A stretch of 5,857 nucleotides of DNA from NCBI GenBank assembly GCA_913061385.1, contig CAJXTM010000286.1, positions 1 to 5,857 on the forward strand. The letters are read 5' to 3'. The notes beneath the pieces were generated by a model that made no database searches, was not told the DNA's origin, and saw only the letters and a program-made list of their open reading frames with translations. Positions within the stretch are counted from its first letter, which is position 1, and the number at the start of each line of letters is the position of its first letter. This DNA is from an uncultured Rhodopirellula sp. (lineage in GTDB: Bacteria > Planctomycetota > Planctomycetia > Pirellulales > Pirellulaceae). Position numbers and translations under genes: made by a program. Shown in pieces: positions 1 through 5,822 of the stretch.

Positions 1-807
1 CCATCAATCAACGTGAACGACAGCGCGACAAAGAGCAAGTTTGATAACTTGTACGGTTGCCGCGAGTCGCTCGCTGACGGTGTCAAACGAGCCACTGACG
101 TCATGTTGGCTGGTAAAGTCGCTGTGGTGTGCGGTTACGGAGATGTCGGGAAAGGTTGTGCCGCAAGCTTGAAAAGCTATGGTTGCCGCGTGATTGTGAC
201 CGAGATCGACCCAATCAACGCACTTCAAGCAGCGATGGAAGGTTTCGAAGTGGTCACCATGGAAGATGCCTGCAAAGAAGGGCGTCTTTTTGTGACCACC
301 ACCGGTAATAAAGACATCATCCTCGGCAAGCATATTGAGCAGATGCCGAATGACGCCATCCTCTGTAACATCGGCCACTTCGATACTGAGATCGATGTTG
401 CTTGGTTGGAGCAGCAAGTTGCTGACGGTGCTGTGACCAAGGACGAGATCAAAGCCGCCGATATCGGTGCTGTCGATCGTTACACGTTCAAGGACACCGA
501 GCGTAGCGTGATCATTTTGGCGAAGGGTCGTCTGGTCAATCTTGGGTGCGCAACTGGCCACCCAAGCTTTGTGATGAGCACATCGTTCACTAACCAAGTG
601 CTCGCTCAAATGGAGCTTTGGAATAGCCGCGATACTGAGGCCTACGCAGTGAAAGTACACATGTTGCCGAAGAAACTGGATGAGGAAGTCGCTCGACTGC
701 ACCTTGATCAACTCGGCGTCAAGTTGACTGTGCTAAGCAACGAGCAAGCAGAGTACCTCGGTATCCCTGTTGAGGGTCCTTATAAGCCAGAGCACTACCG
801 CTACTAG
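1..807 (+). CDS. ahcY: S-adenosylhomocysteine hydrolase (adenosylhomocysteinase), 5'-truncated by window edge
   Basis: This cytosolic enzyme reversibly splits S-adenosylhomocysteine into adenosine and homocysteine, removing the product inhibitor of methyltransferases in the activated methyl cycle. The window keeps 268 C-terminal codons of a protein usually about 430-470 residues long. The frame is open to base 1, and the first residues (PSINVNDS) fit the internal family motif, so the GTG at 13 is an internal valine codon and not a start. Visible signatures, numbered in this fragment: TKSKFDN with Lys11, Asp15 and Asn16, followed by Cys20 (equivalent to human Lys186, Asp190, Asn191 and Cys195); the NAD-binding loop GYGDVGKG at 45-52; NIGHFD at 123-128; [10 protein letters not shown] at 180-189; and the C-terminal KPEHYRY, whose Lys and Tyr reach into the partner subunit's NAD site. 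The missing part is most of the substrate-binding domain. A strong terminator follows, so it is probably transcribed apart from the downstream genes. The assignment is very secure. Confidence 0.98.
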   Translation, partial: PSINVNDSATKSKFDNLYGCRESLADGVKRATDVMLAGKVAVVCGYGDVGKGCAASLKSYGCRVIVTEIDPINALQAAMEGFEVVTMEDACKEGRLFVTTTGNKDIILGKHIEQMPNDAILCNIGHFDTEIDVAWLEQQVADGAVTKDEIKAADIGAVDRYTFKDTERSVIILAKGRLVNLGCATGHPSFVMSTSFTNQVLAQMELWNSRDTEAYAVKVHMLPKKLDEEVARLHLDQLGVKLTVLSNEQAEYLGIPVEGPYKPEHYRY

Positions 808-867
808 GCTGCTCTCGCTGGGCCTCAAACGCAACTTGTGGTAGGGCCAGCATGATGACGATTTTCG

Positions 868-901
868 AACCCGACTGCCGCGATGGTAGTCGGGTTTTTT
901 T
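868..901 (+). terminator. Rho-independent terminator of ahcY
   Basis: AACCCGACT (868-876) pairs perfectly with AGTCGGGTT (888-896). The stem extends inward through GCC/GGT (one G-T wobble) to 12 bp with a GCGAT loop at 880-884. It runs into seven T residues (895-901). It lies 60 nt after the ahcY stop codon and should separate ahcY from the DUF1015 gene. Confidence 0.93.
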
Positions 902-913
902 ATGGAGCAAATC

Positions 914-950
914 GCATCCGGCGAACGGTTTCCGGTTTCGCTGGCGATGC
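914..950. other. Imperfect hairpin in the ahcY-DUF1015 gap
   Basis: GCAT (914-917) pairs with ATGC (947-950). CCGGCGAA (918-925) pairs with TTCGCTGG (937-944) with one G-U pair, leaving a 2-nt bulge (945-946) and an 11-nt loop that itself contains CGG-TTT-CCG. No T-run follows on either strand, so it is not a classical terminator. It begins 12 nt after the ahcY terminator and could be a 5' leader structure of the next transcript or simply chance folding. It does not match the SAH riboswitch as I know it. Confidence 0.35.
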
Positions 951-1103
951 CTGAGTTGGGGTATGCGGCTCACCAAAGCAGGTGCAAGTTCCCACCCGGG
1001 CCCTATCTGCCAACGGTATGGACTATCGATTTTCACCACTACTGCACGCGCTCCTTGAATTGCTCTACCATCTGTGCCGTCGTGAGTTCTGAAGTAAATC
1101 TTG

Positions 1104-1117
1104 AATCAAAATTGATT
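1104..1117. promoter_or_regulatory. Short inverted repeat just upstream of the DUF1015 gene
   Basis: AATCAA-AA-TTGATT is a perfect 6-bp inverted repeat with a 2-nt spacer, ending 11 nt before the ATG at 1129. Its position would suit a repressor site or a translation-blocking element, but it is short and AT-rich and may be accidental. No clear Shine-Dalgarno motif lies between it and the start codon. Confidence 0.25.
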
Positions 1118-1128
1118 GCCCCTCAAAA

Positions 1129-2460
1129 ATGCCACAGACTACCCCGTTTGCCGCACTGCGCTACAATCTTGACCATGTCGGAAATCTTTCGGATGTGATC
1201 GCCCCACCTTATGACGTGATCGACCCTCAACTGCAGGATGAACTTTACAAGAGGCATCCAGCGAATGTCATTCGAATCATTCTGAATCGGCAGGAGCCGG
1301 GTGACGATGCGGACCAGAAGTATGGACGTGCTGCAAAATTTGTAGAGCAATGGAAGAGCGAAGGCGTGCTGATACGCGAAGAAAAACCTGCCTATTACGT
1401 TTACCATCAACAGTTTGAGCATGAAGGCAACGTGATCAATCGGCGAGGGTTCATGGGGCGGGTGCGTTTGCAACCATTCGGCGAAGGCAATATCTATCCG
1501 CATGAGGAGACCCATCCCAAAGCTAAGGTGGATCGCTTAAAGCTGACAACAGCCACCAAGCAAAACAACAGCCAGATCTTTGGGCTGTACCCCGATCCCA
1601 ACAATGACGTCATCACCTTGTTGGATGCCGCAACTGAGGGTGTAACGCCGATGGAGTCCACGGATCACCTAGGTGTCAAGCACATTCTGTGGCCAGTGAC
1701 TGATGAATCAGTGGCTGCTCGCGTCAGCGAACTCATGGAGGATCGCCCCATGTTCGTGGCTGATGGGCACCATCGTTACGAAACGGCATGTAATTACCGT
1801 GATCAGGTGACCCAGGAGTCTGGAGGAATCTCGGACGATCATCCCGCGAACTTTGTGATGACGATGCTTGTCGGCATGAGTGATCCTGGCATGATCGTAC
1901 TTCCGACACATCGGTTGTTGCGTGGGACCCCCAGCTTCAGTTCGGCCGAGATCATTGAGAAGCTCGAGGGAACATTTGAGTGCGAAGTCATTGACGGAGG
2001 GCTTGATGCGGCCGATCAGGTCTGGGCGACCATGGAATCAGCTGATGACCAAAGCATTCTGGGCCTGTACGCAGTCACCGACCAAAAATGGCTGATTTGC
2101 AAAGCACTCGAGGGCGCGAAAACACGCATTCAAGAGTTGGCCGCCTCGCAAAGTGAGGATTGGCGCGGACTGGGGGTTAGTCTGTTGCATCGTCTCGTCA
2201 TCGACGACCTACTGGGGTGCAAAGGGCATCCAAAGCCGACTTATGTCCATGAAGTCAGCGAATTGCTTGACGGACTGCGAGGCGAGGGAAGCCAAGCTGA
2301 AAGCGATAGCGACGAGCCATACACACTCGCAGCTTTGGTCATGCCGGCTAAGCTTGAGCATGTCGAGGCCATAAGCCTGCTGAAAGAACGTATGCCAGCG
2401 AAAAGCACCTACTTCTATCCCAAGCTACTCAGCGGCCTCACTTTTAATCCGCTCGCTTAG
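1129..2460 (+). CDS. DUF1015 (COG4198) family protein
   Basis: A 443-residue soluble protein of a widespread bacterial and archaeal family, full length for that family. Diagnostic motifs are APPYDVID at 25-32 near the N-terminus, HEETHPKAK at 125-133 in the middle, and ADGHHRYETA at 211-220; the charged and histidine-rich residues of the last two are likely to form the active site. There is no signal peptide or membrane segment. The start is well fixed: an in-frame TGA lies at 1102-1104 and ATG 1129 is the only standard start before the conserved N-terminus. It lacks an obvious Shine-Dalgarno sequence. The function is not settled. Homologues in other lineages are often beside serine biosynthesis genes, and from memory, held loosely, a Thermotoga member was reported as a pyrophosphate-dependent serine kinase. 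Nothing in this window tests that. The ahcY terminator upstream and a 617-nt gap downstream suggest that it is transcribed alone. Confidence 0.92.
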   Translation: MPQTTPFAALRYNLDHVGNLSDVIAPPYDVIDPQLQDELYKRHPANVIRIILNRQEPGDDADQKYGRAAKFVEQWKSEGVLIREEKPAYYVYHQQFEHEGNVINRRGFMGRVRLQPFGEGNIYPHEETHPKAKVDRLKLTTATKQNNSQIFGLYPDPNNDVITLLDAATEGVTPMESTDHLGVKHILWPVTDESVAARVSELMEDRPMFVADGHHRYETACNYRDQVTQESGGISDDHPANFVMTMLVGMSDPGMIVLPTHRLLRGTPSFSSAEIIEKLEGTFECEVIDGGLDAADQVWATMESADDQSILGLYAVTDQKWLICKALEGAKTRIQELAASQSEDWRGLGVSLLHRLVIDDLLGCKGHPKPTYVHEVSELLDGLRGEGSQAESDSDEPYTLAALVMPAKLEHVEAISLLKERMPAKSTYFYPKLLSGLTFNPLA

Positions 2461-2612
2461 GGCATTCTTCTAATCCGTTGCTCGGTCCCTCTGTTTAAAC
2501 GTGGGTGATTAGGCGGAGTGAATGTGCAAACTGCCATCGGTCAACTCTGCGTGCCATGCAGCGACGCTGGGTGGATGGCCAATTGCAAGGTGCAGAAGTT
2601 ATCGGCCGCTCG

Positions 2613-2701
2613 AAGATGGGACTGCGGGACGTGGCGGGATCCACTGCCATGGGCACTGCTTATTTTCCCGGTTCCCGCAGGTGTCGCAAAGATGGGACTG
2701 C
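2613..2701. repeat. 13-bp direct repeat flanking a possible branched hairpin
   Basis: AAGATGGGACTGC occurs at 2613-2625 and again at 2689-2701, 76 nt apart. Between and overlapping them, CTGCGGGA (2622-2629) pairs perfectly with TCCCGCAG (2673-2680). This closes a loop with two small hairpins, GTGG/CCAC (2631-2634 with 2641-2644) and TGCC/GGCA (2645-2648 with 2652-2655). The result could be a three-way-junction RNA or the remains of a small repeat element. The fold was found by eye, and no known RNA family is recognised. Confidence 0.4.
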
Positions 2702-2892
2702 AGCAAGCAGCACGTGGACTTGCCTGCCATTGATTTTCTAGCTGGTGTCCGGCGACTCGCTGTCTGTTGGGGCATTTTTGGTATGACCTAGCCGATTGAT
2801 TCGCTGCCCAGGGTACGCCAGTAACGTGAGTCCTTACCTTGAAAATTCATGTCGCAACCCTTTGGGGTGCTCTGTGCATGGTATCTCGAGCT

Positions 2893-3060
2893 TTTCACCG
2901 AGGGACTGGTGGCTGAATTACCGTGTTACCCTGGCTTTCACGTACTTTCTTTGTGTCAAGATCAGTTTCTTGTGAAACCAGTCTTGTTTCACCGACCGGA
3001 ATTCTCCTAGTTTCCCGTCATGGAACGACTCGCGGTGAGTCGGTATTTGTCCGCTTTCAC
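2893..3060. promoter_or_regulatory. Cluster of parS-like half-sites upstream of parA
   Basis: The hexamer TTTCAC, the core of a parS half-site, occurs on the + strand at 2893, 2936 (as TTTCACGT), 2987 (as TGTTTCAC from 2985) and 3055, and on the - strand as GTGAAA at 2972-2977. That makes five copies in 168 bp, against none in the 430 bp before. A related GTTTCCCG lies at 3010-3017. The cluster ends 17 nt before the parA start. It may bind ParB, either to load it or to regulate parAB. No canonical 16-bp parS is present. Confidence 0.45.
2964..2979. promoter_or_regulatory. parS-like palindrome (candidate ParB-binding site)
   Basis: GTTTC-TTGT-GAAAC (2965-2978) is a palindrome with perfect 5-bp arms. 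Against the widely shared parS consensus TGTTTCACGTGAAACA it agrees at 12 of 16 positions (2964-2979). Two differences are at the outer ends and two are in the centre (TT in place of AC). The centre is normally well conserved, so this may be a lineage variant, a weak site or a decayed one. A second full half-site, TGTTTCAC, follows at 2985-2992. It lies about 100 bp upstream of parA, a common place for parS. Confidence 0.45.
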
Positions 3061-3077
3061 ATAAGAGAGCAGTCCTC

Positions 3078-3824
3078 GTGGGAAGGATCCTTTGCGTGGT
3101 TAACCAGAAGGGAGGCGTGGGTAAGACAACCACGGCCGTCAATCTTTCTGCTGCCCTCGCCCTGTCTGGTCAGCGAACGCTGCTCCTGGATATGGATCCC
3201 CAATGCAATGCCACGACCTCACTAGGGCTAGAGCCGACAGAGGGGCACGCGTTGGTGAGCGATGAAACATTAAACGCTAGCATTGCAGAAACGGGTCGGG
3301 ACGGGCTTTCGATGGTGCCGGGAAGTCGGACCTTCCATGATATTGATAAGTTGGCAGGCGGTGGAGACCGGGAGTCCGGTCGAGTGCGTCGCCATTTGGA
3401 TGAGGCGATCGAGGAGTACGACTTCATTTTGATTGACTGTCCGCCCAGTGTGGGGGAGTTGACCCAAACGGCTTTGGCAGCGAGTACGGAGGTACTGATG
3501 CCCATCCAGTGCGAGTATTTCGCAATGGAAGGGCTGACTCAGTTGATCCAGACGATCAAGCGAGTGATCATCGCTACGGATGGTCGGTTGACCTTTGGTG
3601 GGATCCTGCTGACGATGTACGATCCCACTCTTGAACTTACACGCGAGGTCGACGAGGAAGTACGAGACTTCTTCGGCGACATCGTATTTGATAGTGTCGT
3701 GCCTCGGGATGTTTCGCTAAGCGAAGCACCTAGTCACGGTCAAACTGTGTTTGGATACGCGCCCCGTTCACGCGGAGCGTTCGCATATACCCAACTGTGC
3801 ATGGAGGTGCTTCAGCGTGACTAG
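3078..3824 (+). CDS. parA: ParA/Soj chromosome-partitioning ATPase
   Basis: A 248-residue ATPase that binds the nucleoid non-specifically as an ATP dimer and is stimulated by ParB bound near parS to move sister origins apart. Motifs: deviant Walker A KGGVGKTT at 11-18 with signature Lys11 and catalytic-loop Lys16; Walker A' LLLDMDPQ at 35-42 with Asp40; Walker B FILIDCPP at 116-123 with Asp120; and near the C-terminus the Soj-type stretch VPRDVSLSEAPSHG. The protein has no N-terminal helix-turn-helix domain, so it is the short chromosomal (type Ib-like) form and not the plasmid P1/F type. The start is GTG 3078, which gives the usual Soj opening MGRILCVVNQKGG. A purine-rich AAGAGAG lies about 8 nt upstream. 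The 3' end overlaps parB by 8 nt, indicating translational coupling. All catalytic residues are present, so it should be active. Confidence 0.97.
   Translation: MGRILCVVNQKGGVGKTTTAVNLSAALALSGQRTLLLDMDPQCNATTSLGLEPTEGHALVSDETLNASIAETGRDGLSMVPGSRTFHDIDKLAGGGDRESGRVRRHLDEAIEEYDFILIDCPPSVGELTQTALAASTEVLMPIQCEYFAMEGLTQLIQTIKRVIIATDGRLTFGGILLTMYDPTLELTREVDEEVRDFFGDIVFDSVVPRDVSLSEAPSHGQTVFGYAPRSRGAFAYTQLCMEVLQRD
3803..3807 (+). promoter_or_regulatory. Shine-Dalgarno site that fixes the parB start
   Basis: GGAGG lies inside the end of parA, 9 nt before the GTG at 3817. It is the clearest Shine-Dalgarno motif in the window and supports GTG 3817 over the in-frame ATG at 3751. Confidence 0.8.
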
Positions 3825-4770
3825 TACTGCAACAACCAAAGATCGGCGTTTAGGCAAGGGGCTTGCCGCGTTACTTGGAACGCCGCTGGATGATGAGGGT
3901 AACCCCATCGATGGTGATTCTGGCAGCGGGGTGGAAACCCTGGAGTTGTCGGTTGATGCGATCGAGAACAATCCGTTTCAGCCTCGCCGTGAGTTCAATC
4001 ATGACGAGATCGCTTCGCTAGCGGAAAGTATCAAAAACCATCAGCAATTACAGCCTATCCTAGTGCGGGTTGTTGATGGCCGCTATCAGTTGATCAGCGG
4101 TGAGAGACGACTGAGGGCGACCATTCATGCCGGCTTGAAAAATATTCGGGCCGAAGTACGCGTAGCTGATGACCGGTTGGTTGCCGAGCTAGCGATTATT
4201 GAAAATCTGCAGCGAAAGGACCTCAATCCGATCGAAAAGGCAATGTCCTTTCGCAGGTACATTCAAGAACACAATTGCAAGCAAGATGATCTGGCCAGAC
4301 GCCTCAGTATCGATCGAAGTACGATCGCTAACTTGATGCGGTTGTTGGAGCTTCCTCAGCAGATTCTCGATTTGCTTGCCGCTGGCGAGTTGAGTGCCGG
4401 GCATGCCAGAGCTTTGCTTCCAATCGGTGATGAGCCGATTCAAGTCCGAACCGCTTCGAAAATCATGGAAGAGCGTTGGAGTGTTCGGGCAACCGAGGGC
4501 TATGTCTCGGAGCTTTTGAAGTCAGAAGAGGATGTCGAGACTGGCAAGAAAGTTGTGAATGCGACGCGTCAGAAACGACGTCAGGTTTCTCCTCACATTG
4601 AGGCGATGCAGCAGGAAATGCGAATGGTTTTCGGAACCAAGGTTGAGATCAAGAGTTCGGCACGCGGTAGAGGGAAAATTACGATCCATTTCACTGATAG
4701 CCAAGAGTTTGAGCGTCTTCGTGAGATCCTCTCCGATGGTGCTCGGCCTCAATTGCGAATTGCGGGCTGA
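3817..4770 (+). CDS. parB: ParB/Spo0J chromosome-partitioning CTPase and DNA-binding protein
   Basis: A 317-residue ParB that recognises parS, clamps and slides on DNA with CTP, and stimulates ParA. Domains in order: an N-terminal basic motif RLGKGLAALLG (about 10-20) that contacts ParA; a short acidic linker; the ParB/Srx CTP-binding domain starting at IENNPFQPRR (49-58), with GERRLRA at 95-101 and ENLQRKDLNPIE at 129-140; a helix-turn-helix around 156-175 (QDDLARRL...STIANLMR); and a C-terminal dimerisation segment with FGTKVEIKSS...GKITIHF. The length and all boxes fit an intact chromosomal ParB. The frame is open back to an ATG at 3751, but those 22 extra codons overlap parA in another frame and are not ParB-like. 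GTG 3817 has a good Shine-Dalgarno site and puts the ParA-contact motif at the usual place. It overlaps the parA stop by 8 nt and is followed by a strong terminator. Confidence 0.97.
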   Translation: MTSTATTKDRRLGKGLAALLGTPLDDEGNPIDGDSGSGVETLELSVDAIENNPFQPRREFNHDEIASLAESIKNHQQLQPILVRVVDGRYQLISGERRLRATIHAGLKNIRAEVRVADDRLVAELAIIENLQRKDLNPIEKAMSFRRYIQEHNCKQDDLARRLSIDRSTIANLMRLLELPQQILDLLAAGELSAGHARALLPIGDEPIQVRTASKIMEERWSVRATEGYVSELLKSEEDVETGKKVVNATRQKRRQVSPHIEAMQQEMRMVFGTKVEIKSSARGRGKITIHFTDSQEFERLREILSDGARPQLRIAG

Positions 4771-4806
4771 GTTTCCCGCTAGTTTCACGGCACAGGCGGC
4801 GGGAAC
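4771..4806. promoter_or_regulatory. Half-site pair and hairpin directly after parB
   Basis: Right after the parB stop, GTTTCCCG (4771-4778) and GTTTCACG (4782-4789) form near-identical tandem octamers 11 bp apart, about one helical turn. GTTTCACG equals parS consensus positions 2-9. The same stretch can fold, TTCCCGC (4773-4779) pairing with GCGGGAA (4799-4805) around a 19-nt loop. It may be a ParB contact site, an mRNA 3' structure before the terminator, or chance. Confidence 0.3.
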
Positions 4807-4825
4807 GTCCTCTGGAAATGCCTCT

Positions 4826-4852
4826 AAAACCCGAGTCTTGCTCGGGTTTTTT
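4826..4852 (+). terminator. Rho-independent terminator of the parAB operon
   Basis: AAAACCCGAG (4826-4835) and CTCGGGTTTT (4841-4850) form a perfect 10-bp stem around the loop TCTTG, followed by TT for a run of six T residues. The A-run on the left side means it could also work weakly on the other strand. It isolates parAB from the membrane protein gene. Confidence 0.93.
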
Positions 4853-5019
4853 CGTTTTGCAGTGATTGTTCCTTAAAGCAATTTTTGCTGGGGAGGTTTT
4901 GTGACTGCCGAATGGCTGGAAACCGAGGCGTAGTCTGAACCGGGAACGCTGCGGTTGCGTACGTAGTGTCGGTTTGTTTTTTTGCTGTTTCGCCTCATTT
5001 TTCGGTTCTATTCAGCCCA

Positions 5020-5822
5020 ATGCCGCTTGGCCAAGCCCCACCGGAAAGCACCAGAGGCGATGACTTCATCGTTAAAGAGGTTGATCGGTTTTCGCTTCCC
5101 TTGTTGCGGATGCGACGGGTGCAGCTCAATATTTCCTACACTGTTTTTTTGGCGTTAGCAGTGTTGGTTGGCGTGGTGATGAGTGTTTCGCGTCAACCTG
5201 GGAACGCAGACTTGCCGAGGGTCGCGGTGTGTGCAAGTCTTGCCTGGGTCTCGGGTTGGTTGGTGCAGTTGTTGTCTTTCGGGATTGTGTCGTGGGCAAG
5301 TGGTTATCGGATGCGTAGCGTCACGATTGGGGTGTTGGGTGTAGAGACGATTCCTCGCCGCTGGCATGCTCGACTTGCTTTTTTGACGGGCCTGGCTGGC
5401 TCGATGAGCCTGATCTTTCTTGGGTGTTTTTACAGATTGGTGGATGGGGGATTTCAGGTCCCAACCATTGAGGCCACAACTGATCCAATTTGGGCATTAC
5501 CAAGCATTGGGCTGGGCGAGGTCAAGTCTGTTTGGCGGACGGCGAGTTGGCTTTGTTTCATTCAGGCAATTGGGCAAATGTGCCCTCTACCTCGCACGCT
5601 GGGAAGGCAAATGTTGGCCGCGTGTGTGTCGTTTTTTGGGACTAACATTACGCTCGTTGGCCAAGTCAAGGTACTGCGTTTGTTAATCGATACTTTTGCC
5701 TTTTGCACGCTCGGGTTTGGTATCTGGCTGATGAACCTTGGCCAAGAAATTGCAGGTGTGGGTTGGTCATTAGTGATGTGCGTGTCCGTCTTGTTGTGGC
5801 TTTCGTCTCGTTGGTCCGGTAC
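5020..5822 (+). CDS. Polytopic membrane protein, possibly a degenerate site-2 protease (M50-like); 3'-truncated
   Basis: From ATG 5020 the frame stays open to the adapter junction, giving 267 native codons with no stop, so the 3' end is missing. I do not recognise it firmly. A charged N-terminus (about 1-35) precedes hydrophobic segments near 37-56, 68-92, 116-138, 174-190, 219-238 and 245-262. The order and spacing recall M50 site-2 proteases: an opening like ISYTVFLALAV, then GYRMRSVTIGVLG (95-107) resembling the conserved strand after HExxH, then TGLAGSMSL (123-131) resembling the AGP segment, then PLPRTLGR (189-196) near where NxxPxxPLDG would lie. In this alignment HExxH is replaced by QLLSF (83-87) and the LDG aspartate is absent, so it would not be a zinc protease. 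The alignment is by eye. A GTG at 4966 is an alternative start; the frame is closed upstream by TGA 4936-4938. No clear Shine-Dalgarno site is seen. It follows the parB terminator, so it has its own promoter somewhere in 4853-5019. Confidence 0.75.

Larger units (their letters stand above)
2461..3077. other. 617-nt gap without a convincing gene, upstream of parA
   Basis: No frame encodes a recognisable protein. Between about 2522 and 2733 all three forward frames happen to be open, but the translations are rich in Cys, Trp and Arg and look non-coding. There is no T-rich terminator after the DUF1015 stop; the only structure there is a weak CTAATC/GATTAG pair with a long loop. An 8-bp palindrome, GTTTAAAC, lies at 2493-2500. 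The middle holds a 13-bp direct repeat around a possible RNA fold (2613-2701). The right part (2893-3060) is enriched in parS-like half-sites. I see no tRNA, no DnaA-box cluster and no credible -35/-10 pair, although the parAB promoter must lie here unless transcription reads through. Confidence 0.6.

Noticed and set aside
13..15. GTG at 13 as the start of ahcY
   Set aside because: The frame is open upstream to base 1 and the codons before it continue the conserved internal motif; it is an internal valine.
4..711. A 235-codon - strand open frame opposite ahcY
   Set aside because: It is an antisense shadow of a highly conserved gene; the + strand carries all the SAHH motifs and the - strand product resembles nothing I know.
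902..1198. Overlapping forward open frames (852-1058 and 902-1198) as a small gene between ahcY and the DUF1015 gene
   Set aside because: They overlap the terminator or run into the DUF1015 gene, have odd composition and show no recognisable motif.
3026..3042. CGACTC-GCGGT-GAGTCG inverted repeat as a parS or terminator
   Set aside because: It has only 6-bp arms, is unrelated to the parS consensus and has no T-run. It may be an operator but nothing supports that.
3020..3064. A 14-codon open frame (MERLAVSRYLSAFT) ending 13 nt before parA, a possible leader peptide
   Set aside because: It has no Shine-Dalgarno site, no runs of a single amino acid and no attenuator-like hairpins; a frame of this length is expected by chance.
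3751..3816. A 22-codon N-terminal extension of parB from ATG 3751
   Set aside because: It overlaps parA out of frame, is not ParB-like, and a well-placed Shine-Dalgarno site supports GTG 3817.
5155..5503. Short - strand open frames within the membrane protein region
   Set aside because: They have low-complexity His/Pro/Arg/Gln composition typical of antisense to a hydrophobic coding frame; the + strand frame is open throughout.
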